Shown piece by piece: positions 45,354-54,546 of a DNA stretch of 64,000 nt. The position numbers were made by a program, and so were the translations under genes. The notes under the pieces are model-generated. The model was given only the letters and a program-made list of their open reading frames with translations, was not told where the DNA came from and did not search any database. The stretch is from Oppiella nova (lineage: Eukaryota > Arthropoda > Arachnida > Sarcoptiformes > Oppiidae), in assembly GCA_905397405.1 (NCBI GenBank), contig CAJPVJ010000016.1, positions 18,545-82,544 on the forward strand, given 5' to 3'. Position 1 is the first letter of the stretch. Every line of letters begins with the position of its first letter.

Positions 45354-46253
45354 ATGAAGATTATTTTTATTCATGGTATGAACCAGCAGAATTATAATGC
45401 TGAGAGTTTAAAGCAACATTGGATTGATATTCTTCAACAGGGAATCGATGAACTTAAACTGCCTATTTCAACAGCACAATTAGATATTCGCTTGGCTTTT
45501 TATGGCGATTTAATCAGTAAACACCAATTAAGCAATCGCTTTGACTTAGAAAGCTTTCTGCCTAAATCATGGGTAAACTTTCACTTTCATAAACATACAA
45601 CAACGTCACCCACGACAACTTCAAATATCCCTCCCGCAATTCCAATACTGCCCTACTTCATGCCTGAACATGACTTAAAACTGTCCAACCGCTTGTATTT
45701 GGCTTCGCAATTGTTAAAAGATAAAGCGCTCAAAGAGTTCTCTTTAATTTTAAATAATTTTCCAAAACTTCATGAAAGTCTGATTCATAAATTCCTGATC
45801 GAAACTTATTTATACCTCGCCAATCCTCAGTTTATGGATGAAGTCCATCAACGGATACTCGCTAGCTTAGAACCCGATCAACCGCATATTATCGTTGCGC
45901 ATTCATTAGGAACCGTGATTGCCTATAATCTTTTACAACAGCTGCAAACAAACTACCAGATACAACGCTTTATTACCTTAGGCTCACCACTCGCCTTTAA
46001 AGTGATTCAGTCTAAACTGGCACCACCAGTCAAAAGACCAAATTGTCTAAATGGTGATTGGCATAATTTCTATTCACCAGATGATTTTTTAACTGCTTTT
46101 CCTTTGATCAACGCGCCCTTTGACTTTCAACCCGCGATTTTAAATACCGCGATTTCAACGTTTATTCATACTCCTCATCAAATCGCAGGCTACTTACAAC
46201 ATCCTGCGGTGATTAAAAATATTTTAGATCCCATTGTGTACCCCAAGCCGTAA
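45354..46253 (+). CDS. Alpha/beta-hydrolase-fold protein
   Basis: A 299-residue serine hydrolase fold. It starts with the strand and oxyanion loop IIFIHGMNQQNY. The nucleophile elbow IIVAHSLGTV has Ser184, and GSPLAF and a late His (HTPHQIAGYL) may complete the triad. No signal peptide is visible. The substrate is unknown; such proteins often act as esterases or lipases, or have lost activity. It lies between permease 2 and tRNA-Glu copy 3, with terminators on both sides, so it is transcribed alone. Confidence 0.8.
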   Translation: MKIIFIHGMNQQNYNAESLKQHWIDILQQGIDELKLPISTAQLDIRLAFYGDLISKHQLSNRFDLESFLPKSWVNFHFHKHTTTSPTTTSNIPPAIPILPYFMPEHDLKLSNRLYLASQLLKDKALKEFSLILNNFPKLHESLIHKFLIETYLYLANPQFMDEVHQRILASLEPDQPHIIVAHSLGTVIAYNLLQQLQTNYQIQRFITLGSPLAFKVIQSKLAPPVKRPNCLNGDWHNFYSPDDFLTAFPLINAPFDFQPAILNTAISTFIHTPHQIAGYLQHPAVIKNILDPIVYPKP

Positions 46254-46340
46254 TAATGGTCTTAATTTTAACCACTTTGCTCATATTGCTTTGTTTTTAT
46301 CCATATAAACGCAATTTCAGTTTTTATTGTGGAAAAAAGT

Positions 46341-46369
46341 TTGACACCTGCCAGTATTCACCCTAATAT
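46341..46369 (+). promoter_or_regulatory. Promoter of tRNA-Glu copies 3 and 4
   Basis: TTGACA (46341-46346), 17 bases, TAATAT (46364-46369), nearly the same layout as the copy 2 promoter. Confidence 0.85.
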
Positions 46370-46386
46370 ACGCCCACCTCTGAAAC

Positions 46387-46462
46387 GACCCTATCGTCTA
46401 GAGGCCTAGGACATCGCCCTTTCACGGCGGTAACCGGGGTTCGAATCCCCGTAGGGTCGCCA
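46387..46462 (+). tRNA. tRNA-Glu (anticodon TTC), copy 3
   Basis: Identical to copy 1 over 76 bases. It is co-transcribed with copy 4, which starts 42 bases after its end. Confidence 0.98.
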
Positions 46463-46504
46463 TTAATTTAATGGTTTAGTTTCAAGTGTCTGCCTCAATT
46501 TATT

Positions 46505-46580
46505 GACCCTATCGTCTAGAGGCCTAGGACATCGCCCTTTCACGGCGGTAACCGGGGTTCGAATCCCCGTAGGGTCGCCA
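46505..46580 (+). tRNA. tRNA-Glu (anticodon TTC), copy 4
   Basis: Identical to copy 1 over 76 bases. It has no promoter of its own and is followed by a terminator. Confidence 0.98.
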
Positions 46581-46613
46581 CATTCAAGAATGTATGTATA
46601 TACCGCTTCTTAT

Positions 46614-46647
46614 AAAAAGCCTGAGCATAATGACTCAGGTTTTTTTA
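46614..46647 (+). terminator. Terminator of the tRNA-Glu 3-4 unit
   Basis: CCTGAG and CTCAGG stem with flanking A and T runs, closely like the hairpin at 43497-43530. Confidence 0.88.
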
Positions 46648-46665
46648 TGCCTGCTATATTTCCAA

Positions 46666-47283
46666 TCAATTCAAGCCAGCAACCGAGTCAACCATTTTCA
46701 GTTTCTTTGAATTAAAAATTGCACTTGGCGCAATCACAGTTTCTTGCAATGGAATATGCTGTCCATAGCGTTGTCGCATAAGTGCTTTAACACTTCGATC
46801 TGTGAGATCAAAACTTTGTAATTTTTCCAAGGGCGCCAATTCTATTCCTAAAGCGTATTGATAAGCTTTCCATACAATTTCAGAGCAATAAATTGCGTCA
46901 TCATTCCATTCAAAATAAACATCATAGGGTTTATTTAAATAAGTCTCGGCCTGTTTGACTAACTTGTGCTGTTGCTCTGCAGTTAATTGAGGTTGATAAC
47001 GCTTTACGACATAGGCTTTATTTACACCGCGATTGATCCATTGTTGAAGCGGTGTATATTTCACAGGCTGAATCGCCTCCAAAACCAAAGCTTGACCTTG
47101 TTTCATCACGATCATTCCCATGTGGCTATATGGCGAATGGGTGGCTTTTTGAATCACAAGACTTTGTACAGATTTAGAAGTATGAAAAATAATATCCCCT
47201 GTCTGATACTGTGCGGCATATATCGAGTTAACGTAAAACAACACTGCCAGCAACAAGAGTTTGAACGGTTTTCTTAACATCAT
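46666..47283 (-). CDS. YiiX-type NlpC/P60-like cysteine hydrolase
   Basis: A 205-residue exported protein with a signal peptide (LLLAVLFYVNSIYA). The permuted papain-like fold of the YiiX/YebB group is shown by YQTGDIIFHTS, PYSHMGMIV (His54) and IYCSEIVWKAY (Cys133). Relatives act as amidases on peptidoglycan or other peptides, or on lipids; the substrate here is not known. Length is normal. Monocistronic and convergent with the tRNA-Glu unit. Confidence 0.88.
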   Translation of the reverse strand: MMLRKPFKLLLLAVLFYVNSIYAAQYQTGDIIFHTSKSVQSLVIQKATHSPYSHMGMIVMKQGQALVLEAIQPVKYTPLQQWINRGVNKAYVVKRYQPQLTAEQQHKLVKQAETYLNKPYDVYFEWNDDAIYCSEIVWKAYQYALGIELAPLEKLQSFDLTDRSVKALMRQRYGQHIPLQETVIAPSAIFNSKKLKMVDSVAGLN

Positions 47284-47360
47284 TTAAATCTTAATTTTGA
47301 TCTTCTTTATCTTGGATTTAATCTAACAGAGTAGTAAAGCATTGCCTAAACTTTGCAATA

Positions 47361-47396
47361 AAAAAGGAGCAAAATAAACTTTCATTTTGCTCCTTT
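47361..47396. terminator. Terminator of the solute-binding-protein gene
   Basis: AAAGGAGCAAAAT (47363-47375) and ATTTTGCTCCTTT (47384-47396) form a perfect 13-bp stem, about 85 bases past the minus-strand stop. Confidence 0.8.
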
Positions 47397-47481
47397 AGCT
47401 TTTAATTCAAATCAAAAACATCAGCTGTTTGTGATTTTGCTTTTGACTTATATACCTCATCAAGACAAGAGCAAAACCCAA

Positions 47482-48729
47482 TCATTCATCATTTAAAGCA
47501 CATTCAAAACTACTTGGGGTTTGACCACATCGAACCTTTTTCAAAATTTTCATCATTGTTGGGTCATAGAAGCCTTCTTTGGTCATCTGAATACGTGCTT
47601 CGCGCATAATCTTAATATAGCCCGGTTTATCCGCTTCACGAATATCAAACCAATATTTATCTGGAACTTCTCGCTCTAGTTTATCGACAAACTGAAATGC
47701 TGGGCTGAGTTGTTTAGAAATCATTTCCCGTGCGATTGGTCCCATACCTGCAGGGAACTTATTCCGATGCATGATTAATGTGCCTGTGACCTGTATCAAA
47801 GGAAAGCGAATAATACCACCGACCACATTACCATTTTTATCAGTCATACCCTTTTTCAATTCTAAAGGCTTAAATAACAAAGCAGGCCCCGCCATAATAT
47901 CGACTTCTTTGTTATTAAACTTTCCACCCACAGTTAATAGATCAACTGAAACAGGTTGTGCACCAACATTTTGCACCAACTTCTTTTGAGTACCGTCAAA
48001 GTTCATGACCGCCACTTTTTTCCCTGCTGCTTTTGATAAGGTATCAATACGGCGATCATTGACCATGATATACGCAGCACCTAAAGGAACAATCCCCACC
48101 ACTTCATAATCACGATTGACCATTTTTGCATCGTACTCAGGCCGTGCAAGTAACTGGATCACGGTGGTTAATTGCTTATAGTTTTGTACTGCCCCAATAG
48201 CATCAATACTGCCGACAAACGGATTAAACTGACGTGCACGAATGTTACTGATTCCAGCACCATCACAGCGTTTACTGCGGAAATCCTCAGTCAATACACG
48301 TTCATCGGTATAAACTCTTAAATTAATATCCGTAGAAGCGGTTTTCTTTAATTTTGGATAATTTAAATCAATATGCATCGACAATTTGGTTGGACGGGTA
48401 ATTTTCATATCCACCCCAAATTCCTTAGCAATCTGTGTAATTCGTGGCAGTTCACTGATATAACTGGTCGCTTGTTCAAACGCTTCACTATTGGCGCCAT
48501 CAGGAGAATACACACACAGCGTGACTGTTTTGGGAATCTGTTGCCAAACTTTTGGATCATTCATTAAGGTTTTAATTTTATTCTTTGAATGTGCAGATAA
48601 CTCAAGATCCAGTTTTGGCGCTGCTGGAGCGGCATAGCTCATCAGCGGTAAACTGCTTGCCAATGCAAGCATTGAGATAACAAACCGTCGTGACAAGGTA
48701 TGAGATTGTTGTTTTAGCTGACTTTGCAT
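47482..48729 (-). CDS. TRAP/DctP-like putative solute-binding protein (DUF6091, AdeT-type)
   Basis: A 415-residue exported protein with a signal peptide (FVISMLALASSLPLMSYA). The body resembles periplasmic solute-binding proteins (FRSKRCDGAGISNIRARQF, GKKVAVMNFDGTQKK, EVDIMAGPALLF). The same type is annotated in Acinetobacter as AdeT, sometimes linked to drug export, but that role is disputed and not shown here. No transporter membrane genes lie beside it. ATG 48729 has AGGA seven bases upstream. The longer reading to 48771 lacks a ribosome site. Confidence 0.85.
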   Translation of the reverse strand: MQSQLKQQSHTLSRRFVISMLALASSLPLMSYAAPAAPKLDLELSAHSKNKIKTLMNDPKVWQQIPKTVTLCVYSPDGANSEAFEQATSYISELPRITQIAKEFGVDMKITRPTKLSMHIDLNYPKLKKTASTDINLRVYTDERVLTEDFRSKRCDGAGISNIRARQFNPFVGSIDAIGAVQNYKQLTTVIQLLARPEYDAKMVNRDYEVVGIVPLGAAYIMVNDRRIDTLSKAAGKKVAVMNFDGTQKKLVQNVGAQPVSVDLLTVGGKFNNKEVDIMAGPALLFKPLELKKGMTDKNGNVVGGIIRFPLIQVTGTLIMHRNKFPAGMGPIAREMISKQLSPAFQFVDKLEREVPDKYWFDIREADKPGYIKIMREARIQMTKEGFYDPTMMKILKKVRCGQTPSSFECALNDE

Positions 48730-49050
48730 GGTGTTTTCCTGTTTATTTTCGTGCTTATCCATAATTATCACTCACGTGAATTTCTTCTCAGCCTAATTGA
48801 AGTGCTTTCATTTGCAATTGACTGAGCAAAATCCTACATTTGTCAGAATAGATACTCCGGACTTAAAATGTAGAACATCAATATTTAATCTTGTTTTATC
48901 AAACGATTAGCATAATAGCTTAAAACTGCCCATTTATCGCAAACTCTAGTGAATAAAAGATAATCAAAATAACATCTTGATCATTTCGTTATAAATGCTG
49001 TTTATCAATTCATTGTATACTGGCAACAGTTTAGTTTTAGCATTCAAAAC

Positions 49051-49638
49051 ATGGATCAAAATTCACAACTGCGTAGATCTTTAAGACAACAACGACAAAA
49101 GCTGACCCGCAATCAACAAATGGTCATTGAATTGCAATGCTTTAAACAGATGCTACGCCATCGCCATTTTTTCAATGCGCAGAAAATCGGATTATATTTA
49201 GATGCTTTTGGTGAAATTCAAACCAAATTGCTTATCGAATATTGCTGTGCGATTGGAAAAACCGTGTATTTGCCCATGATCTGTAATATGAACAAAAAAC
49301 TGGTTTGGGTCAAAATATCAAATCGGCAGTTCCGCAATCGGCGCTTTTCTTTACATCGTCTTGGGATGCTAGAACCCATGGCAAGTCGTGCTAAGCATAT
49401 TTCAATACTCGATCTGGTGGTCATGCCTTTATTGGCTTGTGATTTAAAAGGTAGCCGTATGGGCATGGGAGGCGGTTTCTATGATCGAACGCTTGCATCA
49501 GCTGCACACCGCCCACATCGACTCGGTTTAGCGCATAATTTTCAGTTATTACTCACCCACGAGCTAAAAAGAAATCCATGGGATCAGCCCTTAGATAGCT
49601 TAATTACCCCAGCAAAAACCTATTATTTTCGCCGTTAA
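49051..49638 (+). CDS. 5-formyltetrahydrofolate cyclo-ligase
   Basis: Cytosolic enzyme that converts 5-formyl-THF to 5,10-methenyl-THF with ATP. The family signature MGMGGGFYDRTL is present, along with the N-terminal basic helix (LRRSLRQQRQKL) and the IGLYLDAFGEIQT strand. Its 195 residues are normal. No 6S RNA is seen in the upstream gap. Monocistronic. Confidence 0.95.
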   Translation: MDQNSQLRRSLRQQRQKLTRNQQMVIELQCFKQMLRHRHFFNAQKIGLYLDAFGEIQTKLLIEYCCAIGKTVYLPMICNMNKKLVWVKISNRQFRNRRFSLHRLGMLEPMASRAKHISILDLVVMPLLACDLKGSRMGMGGGFYDRTLASAAHRPHRLGLAHNFQLLLTHELKRNPWDQPLDSLITPAKTYYFRR

Positions 49639-49785
49639 ATTGACCAATAAATGCAAATAGGTTTAATTGTTAATCAGATACTTGCGATTTTTTAAACTTT
49701 TTATTTGGCAAAGCCCTTGTAATTTTTGAAATACACATCACTATAAAAAACATGGCAACACCGTTGTCACTCATTAGGAGTGCCC

Positions 49786-52215
49786 ATGTCTGAGATTATT
49801 ATGAATCAAGAAAACTTAGAGCCACAGGTTCCAAGTGTATTACCGCTTTTAGCGTTGCGTGACGTGGTTGTGTACCCACATATGCAAATTGCGCTATTTG
49901 TGGGTCGTGAAAAATCGATCAATGCAGTTGATGTGGCTCGTAACAGTGACAATTTAGTATTTGTAGTTGCGCAAAAAGATTCGCTTACAGAAGAAATTGA
50001 TCACGACAACTTATATCAATATGGTACCGTCGCGAAGATTGTACAAGTTGTGAATCATGAAAATGATGAAAACTGTATCAAGGTACTAATTGAAGGCTTA
50101 CATCGTTCTAAGTTGGTTGAAATCATCGACAATGATGAATACTTATCGGCTGAACATGCATTAAGCCCAATGACGATATCTGTAGATAAAGATACTCAAG
50201 CAACACGTGTAGAAGAATTACGTGCACTGTTTTCACAGTATGCAGAAGCAAAATTACGTAATGCACGTGAATTGATTGCAGCAGCAAATAAAATCGACGA
50301 TTTATTACAATTGTTGTTCTTTGTTGCAACCCGTGTACCTTTAAATATCGATGTAAAACAAAAATTCCTAGAGCACGATGAGTTTGAAGCACACTTACAA
50401 GAGCTGATGACTTATTTATTGCAACAATCTGAAGAACAACAGATTGAGCAAACATTGCATGACTCTGTAAAACGCCAAATGGAAAAGAACCAACGCGAAT
50501 ACTTCCTCAATGAGAAGATGAAAGTCATTCAGCGTGAACTTTCCGATATGAATGGTGGCGCGGAAGATGATGTTGCTGAAATTGAAAAACGTTTAGCGGA
50601 AGCTGATTTACCTGAACATGTGCGTAAAAAAGCTGAAAATGAATTCCGTAAACTCAAAGCAATGCAACCTGCGTCAAGTGAAGCTGCTGTTGTACGCAAC
50701 TATATTGAGGCTATTTTAGATACGCCTTGGAATAAAGCCAGCAAAGTCAGCATTAACTTAGCCAAAGCTCAGGAAATTTTAGATACAGACCACTATGGTT
50801 TGGATGAAGTTAAAGAACGTATTGTTGAATACTTAGCAGTTCAATCACGCGTGAAAAAACTTCGAGGTCCAATCCTTTGTTTAGTTGGTCCTCCTGGTGT
50901 TGGTAAAACCTCACTCGGGGAATCAATTGCCAAAGCAACTGGTCGTGAATTCGTTCGTATGGCACTCGGTGGTGTCCGTGACGAAGCAGAAATTCGTGGT
51001 CATCGTCGTACCTATATTGGTGCGATGCCGGGTAAAATTGTGCAGTCATTGACCAAAGTTGGCGTTAAGAACCCTCTGTTCTTGCTCGACGAAGTTGACA
51101 AAATGGCACAGGATTATCGTGGTGATCCAGCTTCTGCCCTGCTTGAAGTACTTGATCCATCACAGAACAACAAGTTTAACGATCACTACTTAGATCTTGA
51201 TCTTGACTTGTCTGAAGTAATGTTTATCTGTACTGCAAACAGCATGAATATTCCTGAGGCTTTATTAGACCGTATGGAAGTAATTCGTTTGCCGGGTTAT
51301 ACCGAAGACGAAAAAGTCAATATTGCTGATCGTTACCTTGTTCCAAAAGCAATCAAGAACAATGGTTTACGTGGCAAAGAATTGACTGTTCATGAAGAAG
51401 CGATTCGTGACATCGTACGTCGTTATACCCGTGAAGCTGGTGTACGTAGCCTTGAACGTGAAGTATCGAAGATTGCACGTAAAGTGGTGAAAGAATCAGT
51501 CAGTAAGAAAGCGAAAAACTTACATATTGATGTCACTGCTGAAAACTTACCTGAATATTTAGGTGTGCATAAATTTGATTACGGTATGGCGGAAGAAGAA
51601 GCTCAAGTGGGTCGTGTAAATGGCTTGGCATGGACTTCTGTCGGTGGTGAGTTATTGACCATCGAAGTTGCAGCAGTAAAAGGTAAAGGTAAATTTATTA
51701 CCACGGGTTCACTCGGCGATGTAATGAAAGAATCTATTACTGCGGCAATGACTGTGGTTCGTACACGTGCTGATGAATTGGGTATTGAAGCTTCTCGTTT
51801 TGAAGAAACTGACGTACACGTTCACTTACCTGAAGGTGCGACACCGAAAGATGGACCATCTGCAGGTTTGGCATTAACCACTGCTCTGGTTTCGGCATTC
51901 ACTGGGATTGCAATTCGTCCTGATATTGCAATGACAGGTGAAACCAGCTTAGGTGGCCGAGCAATGCGTATTGGTGGCTTAAAAGAGAAACTTTTAGCAG
52001 CACATCGTGGTGGCGTTAAACTGGTGTTTATCCCACAAGAAAACGTTCGTGACTTAGCTGAAATTCCTCAGAACGTGAAAGATGGTTTGGAAATTAAAGC
52101 GGTGAAAAGTATCGATGAGATTCTTCCACTTGCTTTGGTTGAGCAACCTACGCCATTGGTCAAAGCACCAATCGTTAAAGCGGTTGATGAAGGCAAAAAA
52201 GCTGCACGTCATTGA
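49786..52215 (+). CDS. lon: ATP-dependent protease Lon
   Basis: Hexameric AAA+ serine protease that degrades misfolded and regulatory proteins. The N-terminal LON domain is at about 20-205 and the coiled coil at about 205-270. The AAA module has Walker A GPPGVGKT (368-375) and Walker B LFLLDEVDKM. The C-terminal protease domain has the Ser692-Lys735 dyad (DGPSAG and GGLKEK). It is 809 residues from ATG 49786, with TAGGAG five bases before it. The GTG at 49780 lies in the ribosome site. Monocistronic with a terminator. Confidence 0.98.
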   Translation: MSEIIMNQENLEPQVPSVLPLLALRDVVVYPHMQIALFVGREKSINAVDVARNSDNLVFVVAQKDSLTEEIDHDNLYQYGTVAKIVQVVNHENDENCIKVLIEGLHRSKLVEIIDNDEYLSAEHALSPMTISVDKDTQATRVEELRALFSQYAEAKLRNARELIAAANKIDDLLQLLFFVATRVPLNIDVKQKFLEHDEFEAHLQELMTYLLQQSEEQQIEQTLHDSVKRQMEKNQREYFLNEKMKVIQRELSDMNGGAEDDVAEIEKRLAEADLPEHVRKKAENEFRKLKAMQPASSEAAVVRNYIEAILDTPWNKASKVSINLAKAQEILDTDHYGLDEVKERIVEYLAVQSRVKKLRGPILCLVGPPGVGKTSLGESIAKATGREFVRMALGGVRDEAEIRGHRRTYIGAMPGKIVQSLTKVGVKNPLFLLDEVDKMAQDYRGDPASALLEVLDPSQNNKFNDHYLDLDLDLSEVMFICTANSMNIPEALLDRMEVIRLPGYTEDEKVNIADRYLVPKAIKNNGLRGKELTVHEEAIRDIVRRYTREAGVRSLEREVSKIARKVVKESVSKKAKNLHIDVTAENLPEYLGVHKFDYGMAEEEAQVGRVNGLAWTSVGGELLTIEVAAVKGKGKFITTGSLGDVMKESITAAMTVVRTRADELGIEASRFEETDVHVHLPEGATPKDGPSAGLALTTALVSAFTGIAIRPDIAMTGETSLGGRAMRIGGLKEKLLAAHRGGVKLVFIPQENVRDLAEIPQNVKDGLEIKAVKSIDEILPLALVEQPTPLVKAPIVKAVDEGKKAARH

Positions 52216-52232
52216 TCCAATGACCGAAAAAG

Positions 52233-52257
52233 AGAACGCTTCGGCGTTCTTTTTTTA
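52233..52257 (+). terminator. Terminator of lon
   Basis: AGAACGC, TTCG loop, GCGTTCT, then seven T. Confidence 0.93.
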
Positions 52258-52470
52258 TGTTTATAATCTATTGTTTCTTTAAGTTCACTTAGAATATTGA
52301 TTAAAAAATAAACTTATTTACAAAATACAGCTACGCTTGAGTTAAGTTTGTCATAAGCTAATCACAATAAAGTCTAAAAATAGAGTTTAAAGGCTCAACT
52401 GCCCTTAAGCTTATAAATACAGCCATGTATGGTTATAAAACCGATAACAGCAAAATAAAAGGACACGTTT

Positions 52471-52848
52471 ATGTCAAATCCAGTGTGTTGGTTCGAAATC
52501 TATGTCAATGATATGGCACGGGCAAAATTATTTTATCAAACGGTGATTGGTTCTGAGCTGAGTTTACTTAGTGATCCAAACGATTCATCGGTGGAAATGT
52601 GGACATTTCCATCGGATATGAGCCAATACGGCGCAACAGGCTCATTGGTTAAAATGGAAGGCATTTCTGCTGGTGGAAACAGTACAATTGTCTATTTCAG
52701 TAGTGAAGCTTGTGCCATTGAAGAAGCCCGAGTAGCAGCCGCTGGTGGTCAAGTTCATCAAACAAAAATGTCGATTGGGCCTCATGGGCATATTGTTTTA
52801 GCCATTGATACTGAAGGCAATATGTTTGGTATTCATTCAATGAATTAA
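52471..52848 (+). CDS. VOC family (glyoxalase-like) protein
   Basis: A 125-residue vicinal-oxygen-chelate protein. The N-terminal motif is VCWFEIYVNDMARAKLFYQ, a common marker of YdcN/PhnB-like members. The C-terminal strand GHIVLAIDTEGNMFGIHS carries the acidic metal position. The substrate is unknown. AAGGA lies about nine bases before the start. Monocistronic. Confidence 0.88.
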   Translation: MSNPVCWFEIYVNDMARAKLFYQTVIGSELSLLSDPNDSSVEMWTFPSDMSQYGATGSLVKMEGISAGGNSTIVYFSSEACAIEEARVAAAGGQVHQTKMSIGPHGHIVLAIDTEGNMFGIHSMN

Positions 52849-52900
52849 TGGTGAGTGAACATAACGACTGTTGCTAATTTAAAATTGGCAACTAGACTGG

Positions 52901-52930
52901 TTGAAAAATACACAAGTATCCTCATATATA
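52901..52930 (+). promoter_or_regulatory. Candidate promoter of a small RNA
   Basis: TTGAAA (52901-52906) and TATATA (52925-52930) are 18 bases apart, with a second TATAAA overlapping. A terminator follows about 75-100 bases later with no convincing gene between. Confidence 0.5.
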
Positions 52931-52937
52931 AATTATA

Positions 52938-53037
52938 CAAGTATGCGCGCTGTAAGTGTGGTTACTTAACGTTGATTTGGTCTCCAGACAGATCTACGTT
53001 AAAACACAGTCCTACCCATTTTGGACTGTGTTTTTTT
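52938..53037 (+). ncRNA. Candidate small RNA of about 100 bases
   Basis: Promoter-like sequence at 52901-52930 and a strong Rho-independent terminator bracket a short transcript. The terminator pairs AAAACACAGTCC (53001-53012) with GGACTGTGTTTT (53023-53034) and is followed by a T-run. Inside, TTAACGT and ACGTTAA flanking a 23-base loop could form a second stem. A frame across this stretch has no ribosome site and no family likeness. The 5' end is a guess. Confidence 0.45.
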
Positions 53038-53107
53038 ATGGGTAAATTCGAGACTGATACAAAAGCTTATCTTAGAGAAAGTATTTATTGGCTTAAAGCG
53101 CATAGAG

Positions 53108-53446
53108 TTATGAACGGTTCTGCTGCCATTGTGCATATTTTTGACTAATCACGACTGCCATCAAATCATAATTGTCCCATGTATCATCCACAGCATAAGT
53201 ATCTGTCAAACCTCTAGCATCAACTAAGATTTCATCATAATCTTTAAAATATTGATGGCTCTCATAATAGGCTTGGGTAAACTCAAAGCCTTGTTCATTT
53301 AAATCTTCTTCCCAAAATTTTTCATCACACATATTGATCAAAAACTGTCGTCCAGTCATTTGACGTGTGCGTACTTGTTCTAATTCATCGGCACTTTCTT
53401 CTTGGTGAAACTCACCTTCCAATTGGTTATTGATAATCCAGGCCAA
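53108..53446 (-). CDS. DUF7832-like protein with start codon lost or non-standard
   Basis: The 112-residue frame beginning at TTG 53446 (MAWIINNQLEGEFHQEES) is only part of the protein. In the same frame, coding sequence extends upstream to about 53530 (IDRIDWHGESAEQAG, ENGGTHIGIYLAWI), where DUF7832-type proteins have their conserved WHY...GxHIGxFLAW segment. No ATG, GTG or TTG is in frame there before TAA at 53540-53542. AAGGA at 53547-53551 is spaced ten bases from an ATA codon at 53536. Either a rare ATA start is used or the start was lost. Function unknown. Confidence 0.65.
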   Translation of the reverse strand: MAWIINNQLEGEFHQEESADELEQVRTRQMTGRQFLINMCDEKFWEEDLNEQGFEFTQAYYESHQYFKDYDEILVDARGLTDTYAVDDTWDNYDLMAVVISQKYAQWQQNRS

Positions 53447-53633
53447 ATAAATTCCAATATGTGTTCCACCATTTTCATATGGAAAGCCTGCTTGCTCTGC
53501 GGATTCGCCATGCCAATCAATACGATCTATTGCTATTGTTTATTTTTCCTTGTGATTATTTATTTAGATCTCTAAACAGTATAAACATTTATCTGGTCTT
53601 TTTTAATCCAAAAACTAAACAGTTAGAGATAAA

Positions 53634-53660
53634 AAAGCCCTGAAATTAATTCAGGGCTTT
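53634..53660. terminator. Terminator of dapF
   Basis: AAAGCCCTGAA and TTCAGGGCTTT (53634-53644 and 53650-53660), five-base loop, with A and T runs on both sides. Confidence 0.9.
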
Positions 53661-53687
53661 GCTCTAAGCTGTAAAAAGAAAAGCAGA

Positions 53688-54533
53688 TCAACCTTGGAAA
53701 TAACGTAAATCTAAACGACCTTCATAAACGGTTGCCGTCGGCCCTGTCATCCAAACCACATCGCCTTCTTTCCATTCGATTTGTAATTTACCACCAGCCA
53801 ACTCAATTTCGACATTATTGGCAAGTAAGCCACGACGCATTCCAGAGACTGCGGCTGCACAAGCGCCTGTACCACATGCCATCGTTTCGCCCACACCACG
53901 TTCAAACACACGTAAGCGCGCATGCTTTTCATCAACAATTTGCATAAAGCCTGCATTTACTCGTTGCGGAAAACGTGCATGTGCTTCCACTTGAGGACCA
54001 ATTTTGGCAACATCTGCAGTTAAAACATCGGGAACGATTGTCACTGCATGTGGATTGCCCATATTGACCACATCAATAGTCAGCAATTCATTATCTTGCA
54101 ATGCGATGTCATACAATGCATCTGGCTCTTCTGCAAGAAATGGAATCTCATTGGGTAAAAATTTTGGATAGCCCATGTTGACGCGCACCCAACCATTTTC
54201 ACCCAACTCAGGTTCGACAATACCAGCGCAGGTTTGAACTTTAAAACGCTTTTTATTGGTCAACTGACGTTCATAAACAAACCGTGCAAAACAACGCACC
54301 CCATTGCCGCATTGCTCTACTTCTGAACCATCAGCATTGAAAATACGATATTTGAAATCAACATTGGGAAAATCTGGTGGTTCAACAATTAACAGTTGAT
54401 CAAAACCAATCCCGAAATGGCGATCAGCCAAACGGCGAATGGTCATTGCATCAAAAAATGCACGCTGGCTGATTAAATCAACCACCATAAAGTCATTGCC
54501 CAGACCATGCATTTTGGTAAATTCTAATAACAT
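53688..54533 (-). CDS. dapF: Diaminopimelate epimerase
   Basis: Cofactor-independent epimerase that makes meso-diaminopimelate from the LL form for lysine and peptidoglycan. The two active Cys are Cys75 ([12 protein letters not shown]) and Cys220 (MACGTGAC). Its 281 residues are normal. It starts 13 bases after lysA, so the order lptM-lysA-dapF is one transcription unit, as in many gammaproteobacteria. Confidence 0.97.
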   Translation of the reverse strand: MLLEFTKMHGLGNDFMVVDLISQRAFFDAMTIRRLADRHFGIGFDQLLIVEPPDFPNVDFKYRIFNADGSEVEQCGNGVRCFARFVYERQLTNKKRFKVQTCAGIVEPELGENGWVRVNMGYPKFLPNEIPFLAEEPDALYDIALQDNELLTIDVVNMGNPHAVTIVPDVLTADVAKIGPQVEAHARFPQRVNAGFMQIVDEKHARLRVFERGVGETMACGTGACAAAVSGMRRGLLANNVEIELAGGKLQIEWKEGDVVWMTGPTATVYEGRLDLRYFQG

Positions 54534-54546
54534 TTAAAATGGCTCC

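Noticed and set aside
46503-46715. Frame of 70 codons across tRNA-Glu copy 4
   Set aside because: It is a reading of the tRNA and its terminator and has no ribosome site.
48772-49050. 6S RNA upstream of the 5-formyl-THF cyclo-ligase gene
   Set aside because: The gap shows no long closing stem with a central bubble, so I cannot support it.
52855-53148. Frame of 97 codons after the VOC gene
   Set aside because: It crosses a strong terminator, has no family likeness, and its start has no ribosome site.
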